From the NCBI RefSeq assembly GCF_000020665.1, contig NC_011071.1, positions 288,501-352,500 of the forward strand: a stretch of 64,000 bases of DNA. Direction: 5' to 3'. Position 1 is the stretch's first letter; each line of letters starts with the position of its first letter. The notes beneath the pieces were generated by a model. The model was not told the DNA's origin and ran no database searches. It saw only the letters and a list, made by a program, of their open reading frames with translations. Origin of the DNA: Stenotrophomonas maltophilia R551-3 (GTDB lineage: Bacteria > Pseudomonadota > Gammaproteobacteria > Xanthomonadales > Xanthomonadaceae). The position numbers were made by a program, and so were the translations under genes. Positions 35,615-45,273 of the stretch are shown one piece after another.

Positions 35615-36502
35615 GTGAATCTCAAGCAGCTTGAATTCGCCGTTGCCCTGGCCGAGGAGGGCAACTTCACCCGTGCCGCCGAGCGTTGCCATGTGGTGCA
35701 GTCGGCGCTCAGCCATCAGATTGCCAATCTGGAACAGGAGCTGGGCACGCCCCTGTTCGAACGCCTGCCGCGCCAGGTACGTGCCACTGCCGCCGGCGAA
35801 GTGCTGCTGGTGCACGCGCGGCAGGTGCTGGCCAGCCTGCGCCACCTGCGTGCCGACGTCGCCGCTGTCAGCGGCGAAGTGCGCGGGTTGTTGGCGATAG
35901 GGCAGATCTCTTCGTTGACCGACATCGACGTGGTGGCGATGCTGGCGGCCTTCCAGCAGGCACACCCGCAGGTTGAATTCCAGCTGCGGGTGGACAAGAG
36001 CGAGGACCTGATCGCGCAGGTGCAGTCGCGCGAACTGGATGTCGCCCTGGTCGGGTTGGCGCCCTCGGCGGGGCTGGATGGCGTCTGCCACCAGATGCTG
36101 CAGGAGGAAGACCTGGTGGCGGTGCTGGCGCCGTCGCACCGGTTGGCCGGGCACACGCGGCTGCCATTGGCCGCGCTGCAGGATGAAGCGCTGGTCGACT
36201 TTCCGCGTGGCACCGGCGCGCGCCGGCAGACCGATGATGCCTTCGCCGCCGCTGGCCTGCCGCATACGGTGCGCTTCGAGGTCAATCTGATGGAACTGAT
36301 CGAGCGCTTCGTCCGCCATGGGCTGGCGGTTGGCATCGTGCCAGCGTTGATCGCCGACGGGTTCCAGGGGGTGGTACAGATTCCGCTGCAGCCGACCCCG
36401 ACCCGCCGCGTGCACCTGGTCTGGCAGCGGTTGCCGACGCCGGCGGCACGGGCGTTCGTCGCGGCCGTGCTCAGCCGCGCAGGCGCAGGCTCAGGCCCTT
36501 GA
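35615..36502 (+). CDS. LysR-family transcriptional regulator
   Basis: A 295-residue regulator. The N-terminal winged helix begins MNLKQLEFAVALAEEGNFTRAAERCHV (in parts), with the recognition helix QSALSHQIANLEQELG; the C-terminal 200 residues form the periplasmic-binding-like effector domain. It is divergent from the MFS exporter gene and probably controls it and itself. The effector is unknown. GTG 35615 is the start. Its 3' end overlaps the DUF1456 gene by 32 bases in opposite orientation. Confidence 0.9.
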   Translation: MNLKQLEFAVALAEEGNFTRAAERCHVVQSALSHQIANLEQELGTPLFERLPRQVRATAAGEVLLVHARQVLASLRHLRADVAAVSGEVRGLLAIGQISSLTDIDVVAMLAAFQQAHPQVEFQLRVDKSEDLIAQVQSRELDVALVGLAPSAGLDGVCHQMLQEEDLVAVLAPSHRLAGHTRLPLAALQDEALVDFPRGTGARRQTDDAFAAAGLPHTVRFEVNLMELIERFVRHGLAVGIVPALIADGFQGVVQIPLQPTPTRRVHLVWQRLPTPAARAFVAAVLSRAGAGSGP

Positions 36503-36938
36503 GGAAGTTGCGCAGCATCTGGTCCAGGCAGCGCCGGTAGTTGGTGTGGCCGGGCTGGCGGAACAGCGCACCGATTTCCGACTTGGAGACGTTGAAACCG
36601 GCGCTGGCGAAGATTTCCATCAGGTCCACGTCACGCAGCTGGAAGGCCACGCGCAGCTTCTTCAGCACCAGGTTGTTGTCGATGCGGGTTTCCACCGCGC
36701 GTTGCGGCTGGCTCTCGTCGCGACCGCGCAGGTGCACGATCAGGCCATCGAGGAAGTGCGCCAGCGCGCTGTCGTTCATCGCCTCGAAGCCGGCTTCGTC
36801 ATCGCGGCGCAGCCAGGCCTTCACCTGCTCGGTATCCACCGCGAAGGCCGGATCGGCCAGCTGGCACAGGGTCACCACGTGGTGGTCACCCAGGTCCAGG
36901 GAGTAGCGCACGCTGCGCAGGACATCGTTGTTGATCAT
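36471..36938 (-). CDS. DUF1456 family protein (YehS-like)
   Basis: A 155-residue protein made of two similar halves; each carries a short helix pair with the pattern (I/V)xxR(I/V)DNNLV or similar. YehS homologues are conserved in proteobacteria, function unknown. ATG 36938 is correct; a much longer frame continuing to 38000 is an artefact of the opposite-strand SDR gene. Start is 22 bases from the GTG of nothing else, so it has its own promoter. Confidence 0.85.
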   Translation of the reverse strand: MINNDVLRSVRYSLDLGDHHVVTLCQLADPAFAVDTEQVKAWLRRDDEAGFEAMNDSALAHFLDGLIVHLRGRDESQPQRAVETRIDNNLVLKKLRVAFQLRDVDLMEIFASAGFNVSKSEIGALFRQPGHTNYRRCLDQMLRNFLKGLSLRLRG

Positions 36939-36968
36939 GGCCCAATTGTACCGGTCACCCCGGCAGGT

Positions 36969-37008
36969 GGGGTCAGATCCCTTTGCTGGAGGCAAAGGGA
37001 TCTGACCC
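36969..37008. repeat. GGGGTCAGATCCCTTTG palindrome
   Basis: Perfect arms: GGGGTCAGATCCCTTTGC, loop TGGA, GCAAAGGGATCTGACCC. The third and cleanest copy of the family seen at 8561-8654 and 11886-11924. It is between divergent genes, so it is not simply a terminator. Confidence 0.85.
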
Positions 37009-37100
37009 GGGTTCTGCTCCAGGTTCTGGCCGATCTGGCAACACGGGGATCGGTCGACGGTGCCAGAATGGGGGTCTGGTTTTCCCCCTGGAGTTGCCTG

Positions 37101-37853
37101 ATGACCCGCACTGTCCTGATTACCGGCGCCACTTCCGGCTTCGGCGCCGCTGCCGTCCACCGCTTCGCCCAGGCGGGCTGGAAGGTGATCGCCACCGGCC
37201 GCCGCGGCGAACGCCTGCAGCCGCTGGTCGAACGCTATGGCAAGGACGTGGTGCATGCCGCGGTCTTCGACATCCGCGACCCGGTGGCGATGGAAGCGGC
37301 GCTGCTGGCGCTGCCGCCGGCGTTCGGTGAGATCGACCTGCTGGTCAACAACGCTGGCCTGGCACAGGGCACCGCGCCGGCACAGAGCGCAAAGCTGTCC
37401 GACTGGACCACGATGATCGACACCAACATCACCGCACTGGTGACCCTGACCCACCGCCTGCTGCCGCAACTGGTCGAGCGCAAGGGCGCGATCATCAACA
37501 TTTCCTCGGTGGCCGGCGTCTACCCCTACCCGGGCGGCAACGCCTACGGTGGCACCAAGGCCTTCGTCAGCCAGTTCTCGCTGGGCCTGCGCTCGGATCT
37601 GCACGGTACCGGCGTGCGCGTGACCACGATCGAGCCGGGCATGGCCGAAACCGAGTTCACCGTGGTGCGAACCCATGGCGACCAGGCTGCGTCGGACAAG
37701 CTCTATACCGGCGCCAACCCGATGACCGCCGAAGACATCGCCGAACAGATCTTCTGGGTGGCCACGCTGCCGCCGCACCTCAACATCAACCGCCTGGAGC
37801 TGATGCCGGTCAGCCAGTCGTTCGCAGGTTTCCAGGTCGCCCGCGAAGGCTGA
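37101..37853 (+). CDS. short-chain dehydrogenase/reductase (YdfG-like)
   Basis: A 250-residue SDR oxidoreductase. The NAD(P) motif is TGATSGFG (8-15), NNAG is near residue 86 and the catalytic set is S138/Y151/K155 within SVAGVYPYPGGNAYGGTK. The close match to YdfG suggests a serine/3-hydroxy acid dehydrogenase using NADP. GGAG lies 7 bases before ATG 37101. A longer frame starting at 36546 is false. Terminates at the hairpin 37968. Confidence 0.88.
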   Translation: MTRTVLITGATSGFGAAAVHRFAQAGWKVIATGRRGERLQPLVERYGKDVVHAAVFDIRDPVAMEAALLALPPAFGEIDLLVNNAGLAQGTAPAQSAKLSDWTTMIDTNITALVTLTHRLLPQLVERKGAIINISSVAGVYPYPGGNAYGGTKAFVSQFSLGLRSDLHGTGVRVTTIEPGMAETEFTVVRTHGDQAASDKLYTGANPMTAEDIAEQIFWVATLPPHLNINRLELMPVSQSFAGFQVAREG

Positions 37854-37870
37854 CCTGGACAGTGCGTCCT

Positions 37871-37961
37871 GTAGAGCCGAGCCCACGCTCGGCTGCTTTT
37901 GCCGTTTGTAGAGCCATGCTCGACTGCTTTCAACAGAAGCCGAGCATAGGCTCGGCTCTAC
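37871..37961. repeat. GTAGAGCCGAGC palindromic repeats
   Basis: Units at 37871-37896 (GTAGAGCCGAGCCCACGCTCGG) and 37938-37961 (reverse, ending GGCTCTAC), with a partial unit at 37908. A related pair is at 55797-55866. This is a third GTAG-headed class with stem GCCGAGC. Confidence 0.8.
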
Positions 37962-37967
37962 ACAGAC

Positions 37968-37999
37968 AAAAAAAAGCCGGGCAATGCCCGGCTTTTTCA
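37968..37999. terminator. bidirectional intrinsic terminator
   Basis: Stem AGCCGGGC (37975-37982) with GCCCGGCT (37986-37993), an AAT loop, A-run of eight on the left and T-run of five on the right. It serves the convergent SDR (plus) and SPOR-domain (minus) genes. Confidence 0.9.
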
Positions 38000-38014
38000 T
38001 TCACATCGGCAGGC

Positions 38015-38926
38015 TTACTGCGCCTTGATCGCCATCGCCTGCAGGCCGGTACCATCCAGCTTCTGCTTGGCTTCGGACAGCTCGCCGGCACTGCCATACG
38101 GCCCCATGCGCACGCGGTACACGGTCTTGCCGTTGATCTGTGCCGACTCAACGCGTGCGGCCAACCCCATCATCGCCAGCTTGGCCTTGGTCGCCTCGGC
38201 ATCGCCGGAGGCACCGAAAGCGCCTGCCTGCAGGATGTAGCGGGCGTTGTCGGCAGCAGCGGGTGCGGCAGTGGCCGCCGTGCTGGTCGCAGCCGGTGCA
38301 GCTTCCGCACGCGGAGCCGCGGTGGTCGCAGCCGTGTTGCTCGAGGCCGCAGTGGTGTTGGCCGCCGGCGTTGCCGCCGCCGGACGCTCACTCAGCGGCG
38401 CCGGCAACGGACGGCTGGTGGCGGTGACCGGTGCAGTGCTGGCCACGCTGGCGGTTGCCGTCGGTGCCGGTGCAGTGGCCGTGGCCGTGGCCGGCGGAAC
38501 CGGCTTGCCTTCCAGTGCCGCCTGCGCGCGCTGCGCTTCGGCCTTGGCCCGGCGCTGGTCCTCGGCACGCGCGCTGGCGGCCAGTTCGGCGTCGGACATC
38601 TCGACTTCCTTGCCCGGCAGCAGGGTGTAGAAGTCGTACTGGGTAGCGGCCGGCTTTTCCGCTTCGGCCGGCTTCGGCGTGGCCGGCTGTGCGGCCGGCT
38701 GGGTGCCGACATCGCTGTCTGCATCAGCGACCGGGGCTGGCTGTGCGTTCGGGTTCGGCTGCGGACCGGCGCGCAGGAAGCCATCGCCTTCGCCCTTGAA
38801 CAGGTTCGGCGCCGCCAGGAACACCACGGCCGCAATCGCCACGCCAGCGACCAGCCACACCCATCCGGGTGTGCCCTGGCTGCTGCTGTTGCGTCGTGCC
38901 TGGTTTTTGCCGCGTCGTGCTGCCAT
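38015..38926 (-). CDS. SPOR-domain, FtsN-like divisome protein
   Basis: A 303-residue protein: basic cytoplasmic tail (1-18), membrane helix (about 21-40, WVWLVAGVAIAAVVFLAAP), a long alanine/proline/threonine-rich linker and a C-terminal SPOR domain (about 228-303, RYILQAGAFGASGDAEATKA). This is the FtsN plan, which binds denuded peptidoglycan during division. It sits 21 bases downstream of argS, as with the SPOR gene and argS of Pseudomonas. The linker is low complexity and variable. Confidence 0.85.
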   Translation of the reverse strand: MAARRGKNQARRNSSSQGTPGWVWLVAGVAIAAVVFLAAPNLFKGEGDGFLRAGPQPNPNAQPAPVADADSDVGTQPAAQPATPKPAEAEKPAATQYDFYTLLPGKEVEMSDAELAASARAEDQRRAKAEAQRAQAALEGKPVPPATATATAPAPTATASVASTAPVTATSRPLPAPLSERPAAATPAANTTAASSNTAATTAAPRAEAAPAATSTAATAAPAAADNARYILQAGAFGASGDAEATKAKLAMMGLAARVESAQINGKTVYRVRMGPYGSAGELSEAKQKLDGTGLQAMAIKAQ

Positions 38927-38947
38927 GTGTACTGCGTCTCCTGATGC

Positions 38948-40636
38948 TTACATTTTTTCCGGGGCGCTGACGCCCAGGAGTTCGAGGCCGTTGGCCAGCA
39001 CCTGGCGCGCGGCGCAGGCCAGGGTCAGCTTGGCGTTGCGGTCGGCGCTGTCATCCACCAGCACCGGCGTCCCGTGATACCACGTGTGGAACGCGTGCGC
39101 CAATTCACGCAGGTACTGCGCCACCAGGTGCGGTTCCAGCGCCACGCCGGCCGCTTCCACCACTTCCGGGTACCGCGAGATCTCGTTCATCAGCAGCAGC
39201 GAGGCGTCGTCGGACAGGCGGCCGAGGTTGGCCAGGCCGTTGCCCTGTTCGTACACCAGGCCCTTCTCCTGTGCCTGGCGCAGCAGGCTGCAGACACGCG
39301 CATGCGCGTACTGCACGTAGAACACCGGGTTGTCGTTGCTCTGCTGGCGGGCCAGGTCGATGTCGAAGGTCAGCTGCGAATCCGGCTTGCGCGCGATCAG
39401 GAACCAGCGGGTGGCATCGCGGCCGGCTTCTTCGATCAGGTCGCGCAGGGTGAAGTAGCTGCCGGCACGCTTGGACAGCTTCACTTCCTCGCCGCCGCGC
39501 ATGACGGTGACCATCTGGTGCAACACGTATTCCGGCCAGCCCTGCGGGATGCCCACTTCCATCGCCTGCAGGCCGGCGCGCACGCGTGCCAGTGAACCGT
39601 GGTGGTCGGCGCCGAGCTCGGTGATCGCGCGCTCGTAGCCGCGCTGCCACTTGGACAGGTGGTAGGCCACGTCCGGCACGAAGTAGGTGAAGGTGCCGTC
39701 GGACTTGCGCATCACGCGGTCCTTGTCGTCACCGAAGTCGGTGCTGCGCAGCCACAGCGCGCCGCCTTCCTCGTAGGTGTGGCCCGAGGCCTGCAGCTTG
39801 GCGACCGCTTCGGCGACCTTGCCATCGGCGTACAGCGAGCTTTCCAGGAAGTAGATGTCGAAGTCGACGCCGAATGCAGCCAGGTCCAGGTTCTGCTCGT
39901 TGCGCAGGTAGGCCACGGCGAAGCGACGGATCGCCTGCATGTCCTTTGCGTCCTTGGCACCGACCACCAGGGTGCCTTCCAGATCGACACTGGCACCGGC
40001 CATGTAGGCGCGGGCGACGTCGGCGATGTACTCACCGCGGTAGCCGCCTTCCGGCCAGCCGTCCTGGTCCGGGGCAATGCCCTTCACGCGGGCCTGCACC
40101 GACAGCGACAGGTTCTCGATCTGCACGCCGGCGTCGTTGTAGTAGAACTCGCGCTTGGCGTTCCAGCCGTTGGCGTCGAGCACGCGCGCCACGCAGTCGC
40201 CGATCGCCGCGGCGCGGCCGTGGCCGACATGCAGCGGGCCGGTCGGGTTGGCCGACACGTACTCCACGCCCACCGTGCGGCCATTGCCGGACAGGTTGCG
40301 GCCGTAGTCGTGACCTTCCTTGATGACCGACGCGGCTTCACGCTGGTACGCGGCCGGTGCCAGGTAGAAATTGATGAAGCCGGGGCCAGCGATCTCGACC
40401 TTGCTGACGTCCTCGCTGCGCGGCAGCGCCTCGACCAGCGCCTGTGCCAGTGCGCGCGGATTGCTGCGCGCGGCCTTGGCCAGCAGCATCGCGGCGTTGG
40501 TGGCGAAGTCGCCATGGTCGCGGGTCTTCGGGCGCTCGACCACGAAGTCCGGCGGCAGGGAGTCGGCGGGCAGGGTGCCATTGGCGCGCAAGGCTTCGAT
40601 GCCTTGGCTGATCAGGGCGCGGAGGAGATTTTTCAC
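38948..40636 (-). CDS. argS: arginyl-tRNA synthetase
   Basis: A 562-residue class I synthetase. The HIGH motif appears as [13 protein letters not shown] and the KMSKS motif as KLSKRAGSY. The N-terminal additional domain and C-terminal DALR domain ([11 protein letters not shown]) are both present, so the length is normal. Start is GTG at 40636. It precedes the SPOR gene in one transcript. Essential housekeeping enzyme. Confidence 0.97.
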
Positions 40637-40750
40637 GAGGCCTGCTGTGAGAATGAGCGGCGGAATCGCCCATTTTAGCGCAGATACCAGCGGCCACGCT
40701 GACCGGAACCTGCCTGTGGGGGCGACCGATGGCGCCCGGAGGGCGGGCGC

Positions 40751-41455
40751 TCAGCCGAACAGCCGGGGCTGGGGCGGCGACAGCAGGCCTCGTTCAGCAA
40801 ACGAAACGGGGCGGCCCTCACCGACCACGAAGTGGTCCAGCAGGCGCACGTCCACCATCGCCAGTGCCTGCTGCAGTTCGTCGGTGATGCGGGTATCGGC
40901 GCTGGAGGGTTCCGGGTCGCCGGAAGGGTGGTTGTGGCTGAGGATCACCGCCGCCGCGTTGTGCAGCAGGGCGCGCCGCACCACTTCGCGGGGGTAGACC
41001 GGCGCGGCGTTGATGGTGCCGTGGAACAACTCCTCGCAGGCGATCAGCCGGTGGCGGTTGTCCAGGAACAGGGCCATGAAGATCTCCCGGGCCTGGCCGC
41101 GCAGGCGGTGCTGCAGGTAGCGGCCGACCGCGGCCGGATTGTTGCCGACCGCCTCGCCATGTTCCAGCTCGGCAGCCAGGTAGCGGTGGGCCAGTTCCAG
41201 CCCGGCAGCCAGCGTACAGCTGCGCGCCGGGCCGAGCCCGGGCAGGCGGGCCAGTTCACGCGCGGGGCGGTCCAGCAGCACCCGCAACGGGCCGTGCGCC
41301 TGCAGCAGGTCGCGCGCGGTCTGCACGGCATCGCGGCCGCCGAAACCGGAGCCCAGGAACAGCGCCAGCAGTTCGGCATCGGAAAGCGCCGTGGGCCCGC
41401 GTGCCATCAGCTTTTCGCGGGGACGTTCCTGTTCGGGCCAGTCGTGGATGGGCAT
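40751..41455 (-). CDS. radC: RadC-family JAMM-domain protein
   Basis: A 234-residue protein. An N-terminal helix-hairpin-helix region ([12 protein letters not shown], 69-80) is followed by the JAMM/MPN+ site H174, H176 and D187 within [17 protein letters not shown]. RadC-family proteins are widespread; a repair role was once proposed and is disputed. Start ATG 41455. Separated from the argS operon by 114 bases. Confidence 0.9.
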   Translation of the reverse strand: MPIHDWPEQERPREKLMARGPTALSDAELLALFLGSGFGGRDAVQTARDLLQAHGPLRVLLDRPARELARLPGLGPARSCTLAAGLELAHRYLAAELEHGEAVGNNPAAVGRYLQHRLRGQAREIFMALFLDNRHRLIACEELFHGTINAAPVYPREVVRRALLHNAAAVILSHNHPSGDPEPSSADTRITDELQQALAMVDVRLLDHFVVGEGRPVSFAERGLLSPPQPRLFG

Positions 41456-41606
41456 GGCCCCAAGCTTGGACGTTTGGCCCCACCACCGAAATCAGGAAAC
41501 CGGGATGAGAGGGGTCAGTCGATGCCTACCGGGCAGATTTTCAACAAATTTCAATGTATCCACTGATCGCCTTTTCTAGACTTCAATGGTGTGCTTAGGA
41601 GACCTG

Positions 41607-42662
41607 ATGAAGCGACTTTCCCTGATCCTGATCCTTTCAACGTCGATACTGCCTGGTCCGGCCGGGGCAGGGGGCGCTGCCGCCACCTACGAGGAACTGT
41701 CCTCGTTGGCCAACAGCGGAGCTGCGGTCGTGGCGGCAAGCTTCGATGGCGCTGTACTGGCGGGGACTGGCCGTCGCGGATGCTGCTTCTCGCAGGCATT
41801 CCGATGGTCCAGCCAGGATGGTGTCCGCTGGCTGTCACGGCAGCACGAAGCAGAAGACAGTTCGGCTCGGGCAATCAGCAGGGACGGTCAGATCATCCTG
41901 GTGGAGACCCGAATCTCGACCGCGATGCAGGTTCTCCGCTGGTTGCCTGATGGCGAACGGGTTGCGGTTACCCCGGTCAGCCAATCCCACCGAGGCTTGG
42001 CGATGAACGCTGATGGGACAGTCGTCGGGGGGGCGGAGTACCTCTACCACTCACCGGATAGCGAGCAGCCGTACCTGTGGAGCGAGGCAGAAGGCTATCG
42101 CATTCTTCCGGCACCAGGAGGAGCCGACGGTACGCGTCCCACCCATTTCGACCCGGATCCGGCTGTTGTCCATGGCATTTTCTTTGTCGACGGGCCTGAA
42201 CCAGGCAATCCCGCGAGGCCCATGCGGATCCGGTGGCGAAACGATGAAATCGATCCCGCCTCGCTTGCACCCATGCCGGATGACACCCTCCAGATCGGTC
42301 AGATCGCCATGGAGCAGTCGCTTCAGGTCGCAGGGATCGATCGCTACGAGCCAATGTCGATCGTGTGGATGGATCTGCAGGGCGGAATCCTGCTGGGAAG
42401 CGAGCCATTTTCCAACCAGGCACTGATCTGGACGCGCAGCAACGGCGTGTGTCGTCTGGAAGACTGGCTGCGGGCACTTCCTGTGGAGCTCCCCGAAGAG
42501 ACCCGTTGGGAAGGCTCTCTGGTCAGCCCGGACGGACGCGTGCTGGTTGGCGTTGGGCACCGCAAGGAAGGCGAGGAGCAGGTTCCCTGGCGGGTATCGT
42601 CGGAGGTGCCTTTGGCAGACATTGTCCTTTCTGCTCCTGGTTGCGCCGCTTCAGCCAGCTGA
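41607..42662 (+). CDS. secreted HAF-repeat-like orphan protein
   Basis: A 351-residue protein. A signal peptide covers about residues 1-20 (LILILSTSILPGPAGAG). Then repeats of the HAF type recur: AFRWSSQDGVRWL, AISRDGQIILVE, AMNADGTVVGGAE, YLWSEAEGYRILP and VSPDGRVLVGVG. These build a beta-propeller-like fold in secreted or surface proteins. GC content and codon use appear lower than neighbours. AGGAG precedes ATG 41607 by 5 bases. It ends 11 bases before a convergent regulator gene. Function unknown; horizontal origin is possible. Confidence 0.75.
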   Translation: MKRLSLILILSTSILPGPAGAGGAAATYEELSSLANSGAAVVAASFDGAVLAGTGRRGCCFSQAFRWSSQDGVRWLSRQHEAEDSSARAISRDGQIILVETRISTAMQVLRWLPDGERVAVTPVSQSHRGLAMNADGTVVGGAEYLYHSPDSEQPYLWSEAEGYRILPAPGGADGTRPTHFDPDPAVVHGIFFVDGPEPGNPARPMRIRWRNDEIDPASLAPMPDDTLQIGQIAMEQSLQVAGIDRYEPMSIVWMDLQGGILLGSEPFSNQALIWTRSNGVCRLEDWLRALPVELPEETRWEGSLVSPDGRVLVGVGHRKEGEEQVPWRVSSEVPLADIVLSAPGCAASAS

Positions 42663-42673
42663 GCCCCGATGCC

Positions 42674-43300
42674 TCAATCGCGCCGGGTCTGCAGATAGTC
42701 GAACAGTTCCTGGTTGTTCTGCAGGCCCAGCTTGCGCTTGGCTTCGGCCTTCTGCCGGCTGATGGTCTTCGGACTGCGCCCGCAGCGCTCGGCGACAGCG
42801 TTCACGCTGAGCCCGGCCGCCAGCAGATCCAGCACCTCCTGCTCGCGTGCCGACAGCGGTGCCGGTTCGCGCGGGAACAGCAGGTCGCGGGCCTGCAGGT
42901 GGTGGCGCAGCTGCTGGGAAACGAACACCTGGCCGGCCAGTGCCGCGCTCAAGGCCTGCGGCAGTTCGGTGAAATCGGCGCACTTGTCGACCAGGCCGCT
43001 GATGCCTTCGCGCAGCAGGCCGTCAAGCAGCCCGGGATGGCGCGCACCGGTCAACACCACCACCGGCAGCCCCGGATGACGTGCGCGCAGCGCGTCGATC
43101 AGTTCCGGACCATCCGGCCCGGCGCCGGGCATCGACAGATCGGTCAGCACTGCATCGCAGTCGTTGTTGTCCACCAGCTGAAGCAGCTCGGCGCCATCGC
43201 ACGCACTGCCGACCACGTCCATCAGGTGGGTCTGCAGCACGACGCGGATGCCGTGCAGGACCACAGGATGGTCGTCGGCGATGATGATGCGTGGGTGCAC
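42674..43300 (-). CDS. RcsB-like NarL-family response regulator
   Basis: A 208-residue regulator with intact receiver residues D9/D10, D54 (LTDLSMPG), T84 and K106, and a LuxR-type helix-turn-helix LSAREQEVLDLLAAGLS ... KLGLQNNQELFDYL. The start is GTG at 43300 with GAGGA upstream; the longer frame to 43480 is unsupported. No kinase gene is beside it. It resembles the regulator at 32381 but has a normal acidic pair. Confidence 0.85.
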   Translation of the reverse strand: MHPRIIIADDHPVVLHGIRVVLQTHLMDVVGSACDGAELLQLVDNNDCDAVLTDLSMPGAGPDGPELIDALRARHPGLPVVVLTGARHPGLLDGLLREGISGLVDKCADFTELPQALSAALAGQVFVSQQLRHHLQARDLLFPREPAPLSAREQEVLDLLAAGLSVNAVAERCGRSPKTISRQKAEAKRKLGLQNNQELFDYLQTRRD

Positions 43301-43528
43301 GCGCTTCCTCGGAGATCGAACGGACCGCTGCACACAGCGGCCAACGTCTGATTCTGCAAAAGGGCGGGGTCGTAACGGTATAGGAAAGGTCCGAAACCGA
43401 GGCCCGGCGTCTGCCAGGTCAATACGGGCGGACTCCATCTGCTGATAGCCGCCCGCTATGTATGCCGTGTACCGGGACATTACCGACCATCGGGTAAGCT
43501 ACCGCCCTCGTTTGCACAGGAATTCCAG

Positions 43529-44791
43529 GTGGCTGACTCCCCCAATGCTTCTCCCGCGCCGGCCCGCGCGCTGGAAGGTCAGAAACTGCTGTTGTGCGTC
43601 GGAGGCGGGATCGCGGCCTACAAGGCTTTGGAGCTGGTGCGGCGCCTGCGCGACGCTGGCGCCCAGGTGCAGGTGGCGATGACCGCCGGTGCCCAGCAGT
43701 TCGTCACTCCGCTCAGTTTCCAGGCCCTGTCCGGGCAGCCAACCCGCACCACGCTGTGGGACAGTGCCGCCGAACAAGCCATGGGCCACATCGAGCTGGC
43801 CCGCTGGGCCGACCGCATCGTGGTCGCCCCCGGCACCGCCGATCTGCTGGCGCGGCTGGCCCAGGGCCATGCCGATGACCTGGTCAGCACCCTGTGCCTG
43901 GCCAGCACCGCGCCGCTGACGATCTGCCCGGCGATGAACCATCGCATGTGGCTGCACCCGGCCACCCAGGCCAATATCGCCCTGCTGCGCCAACGTGGCG
44001 CACAGGTGATCGGCCCGGTTGACGGTCCGCTGGCCGAAGGCGAATCCGGTCCTGGCCGTCTGGCCGAACCGGGTGACATCGTCGCCGCGCTGGCCGCCAA
44101 CGGCAGTGCCGAGGCACCGGCTGCCGCGCCGGAAACCCGCGCGCTGCAGGGCCTGCGCCTGCTGATCAGCGCCGGCCCCACCTATGAAGACATTGACCCG
44201 GTGCGTTACGTCGGCAACCGCAGCAGCGGCAAGATGGGCTTTGCCCTGGCCGCTGCGGCGGCCGCACTCGGCGCCCAGGTGGTACTGGTCAGTGGCCCGG
44301 TGCAGCTGCCGACGCCGCAGGGCGTGCAGCGCATCGACGTGCGCTCGGCCGCGCAGATGCGCGATGCCGTGCTGAAGTCGCTGCCGGCCGACATCTATAT
44401 CGGTGCGGCGGCCGTTTCCGACTACACGCCGCGCCAGGTCGCGCCGCAGAAGCTGAAGAAGACCGCCGACAGCCAGTCACTGGTGATCGAGCTGGTGCGC
44501 ACGCCGGACATCCTTGCCGAGGTGGCCGCACAGACGCAGTCGCTGAAGCTGGTGGTCGGCTTTGCCGCCGAGACCCACGACGTGGAGAAATATGCGCGGG
44601 GCAAGCTGGTCGACAAGCGCCTGGACCTGGTGATCGCCAATCAGGTCGGCATCAGCGGCGGCGGTTTCGAGAGCGACAACAATGCCGCCACTGCCTTCTG
44701 GCAGGATGGTGAACAGGTATTCCCGGCCACCTCCAAGCGCGAGCTGGCCGAACAACTGCTGGCGCTGATCGCGCGGAGACTTCAGGCATGA
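43529..44791 (+). CDS. coaBC: phosphopantothenoylcysteine synthetase/decarboxylase
   Basis: A 420-residue bifunctional CoA-synthesis enzyme. The CoaC flavoprotein half has H87 ([11 protein letters not shown]) and PAMNHRMW (134-141). The CoaB half begins near residue 205 with [21 protein letters not shown]. It converts phosphopantothenate to phosphopantetheine in two steps. Start GTG 43529. It overlaps dut by four bases, as is common in proteobacteria. Confidence 0.96.
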   Translation: MADSPNASPAPARALEGQKLLLCVGGGIAAYKALELVRRLRDAGAQVQVAMTAGAQQFVTPLSFQALSGQPTRTTLWDSAAEQAMGHIELARWADRIVVAPGTADLLARLAQGHADDLVSTLCLASTAPLTICPAMNHRMWLHPATQANIALLRQRGAQVIGPVDGPLAEGESGPGRLAEPGDIVAALAANGSAEAPAAAPETRALQGLRLLISAGPTYEDIDPVRYVGNRSSGKMGFALAAAAAALGAQVVLVSGPVQLPTPQGVQRIDVRSAAQMRDAVLKSLPADIYIGAAAVSDYTPRQVAPQKLKKTADSQSLVIELVRTPDILAEVAAQTQSLKLVVGFAAETHDVEKYARGKLVDKRLDLVIANQVGISGGGFESDNNAATAFWQDGEQVFPATSKRELAEQLLALIARRLQA

Positions 44792-45261
44792 CCCAGGCAT
44801 CCACTTCCCAACCGCTGCAGGTCAAGCTGCTCGATCCGCGCTTCGGCGACAGCTGGCCGCTGCCGGCCTACGCCACCGCAGCCAGCGCCGGCATGGACCT
44901 GCGCGCGGCGCTGGATACCGCGCTGACCCTGCAGCCGGGCGACACCGCGCTGGTGCCCAGCGGCCTGGCCATCCACATCGCCGATCCGCACCTGTGCGCG
45001 GTGATCCTGCCGCGTTCGGGGCTGGGCCACCGCCATGGCATCGTGCTGGGCAACGGTACCGGCTTGATCGACGCCGATTACCAGGGCCCGCTGCTGATCA
45101 GCGTCTGGAACCGTGGCCGTGAGGCCTTCACCATCGAGCCGGGCGATCGAATCGCGCAGCTGGTGGTCGTGCCGATTGCCCGCGTCAACCTGCAGGTGGT
45201 GGATACTTTCACCGACAGCGTGCGGGGAACGGGTGGATTCGGCCATACCGGGGTGCGTTGA
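44788..45261 (+). CDS. dut: deoxyuridine 5'-triphosphate nucleotidohydrolase
   Basis: A 157-residue trimeric dUTPase with all five motifs: [32 protein letters not shown] and [10 protein letters not shown]. It hydrolyses dUTP to dUMP, keeping uracil out of DNA and feeding dTMP synthesis. ATG 44788 overlaps the coaBC stop. Length is typical. Confidence 0.97.
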   Translation: MTQASTSQPLQVKLLDPRFGDSWPLPAYATAASAGMDLRAALDTALTLQPGDTALVPSGLAIHIADPHLCAVILPRSGLGHRHGIVLGNGTGLIDADYQGPLLISVWNRGREAFTIEPGDRIAQLVVVPIARVNLQVVDTFTDSVRGTGGFGHTGVR

Positions 45262-45273
45262 CGGGGGACATCG

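Noticed and set aside
36471..38000. A 509-residue minus-strand extension of the DUF1456 gene
   Set aside because: The extra N-terminus is antisense to the SDR gene; the family start at 36938 fits DUF1456 length.
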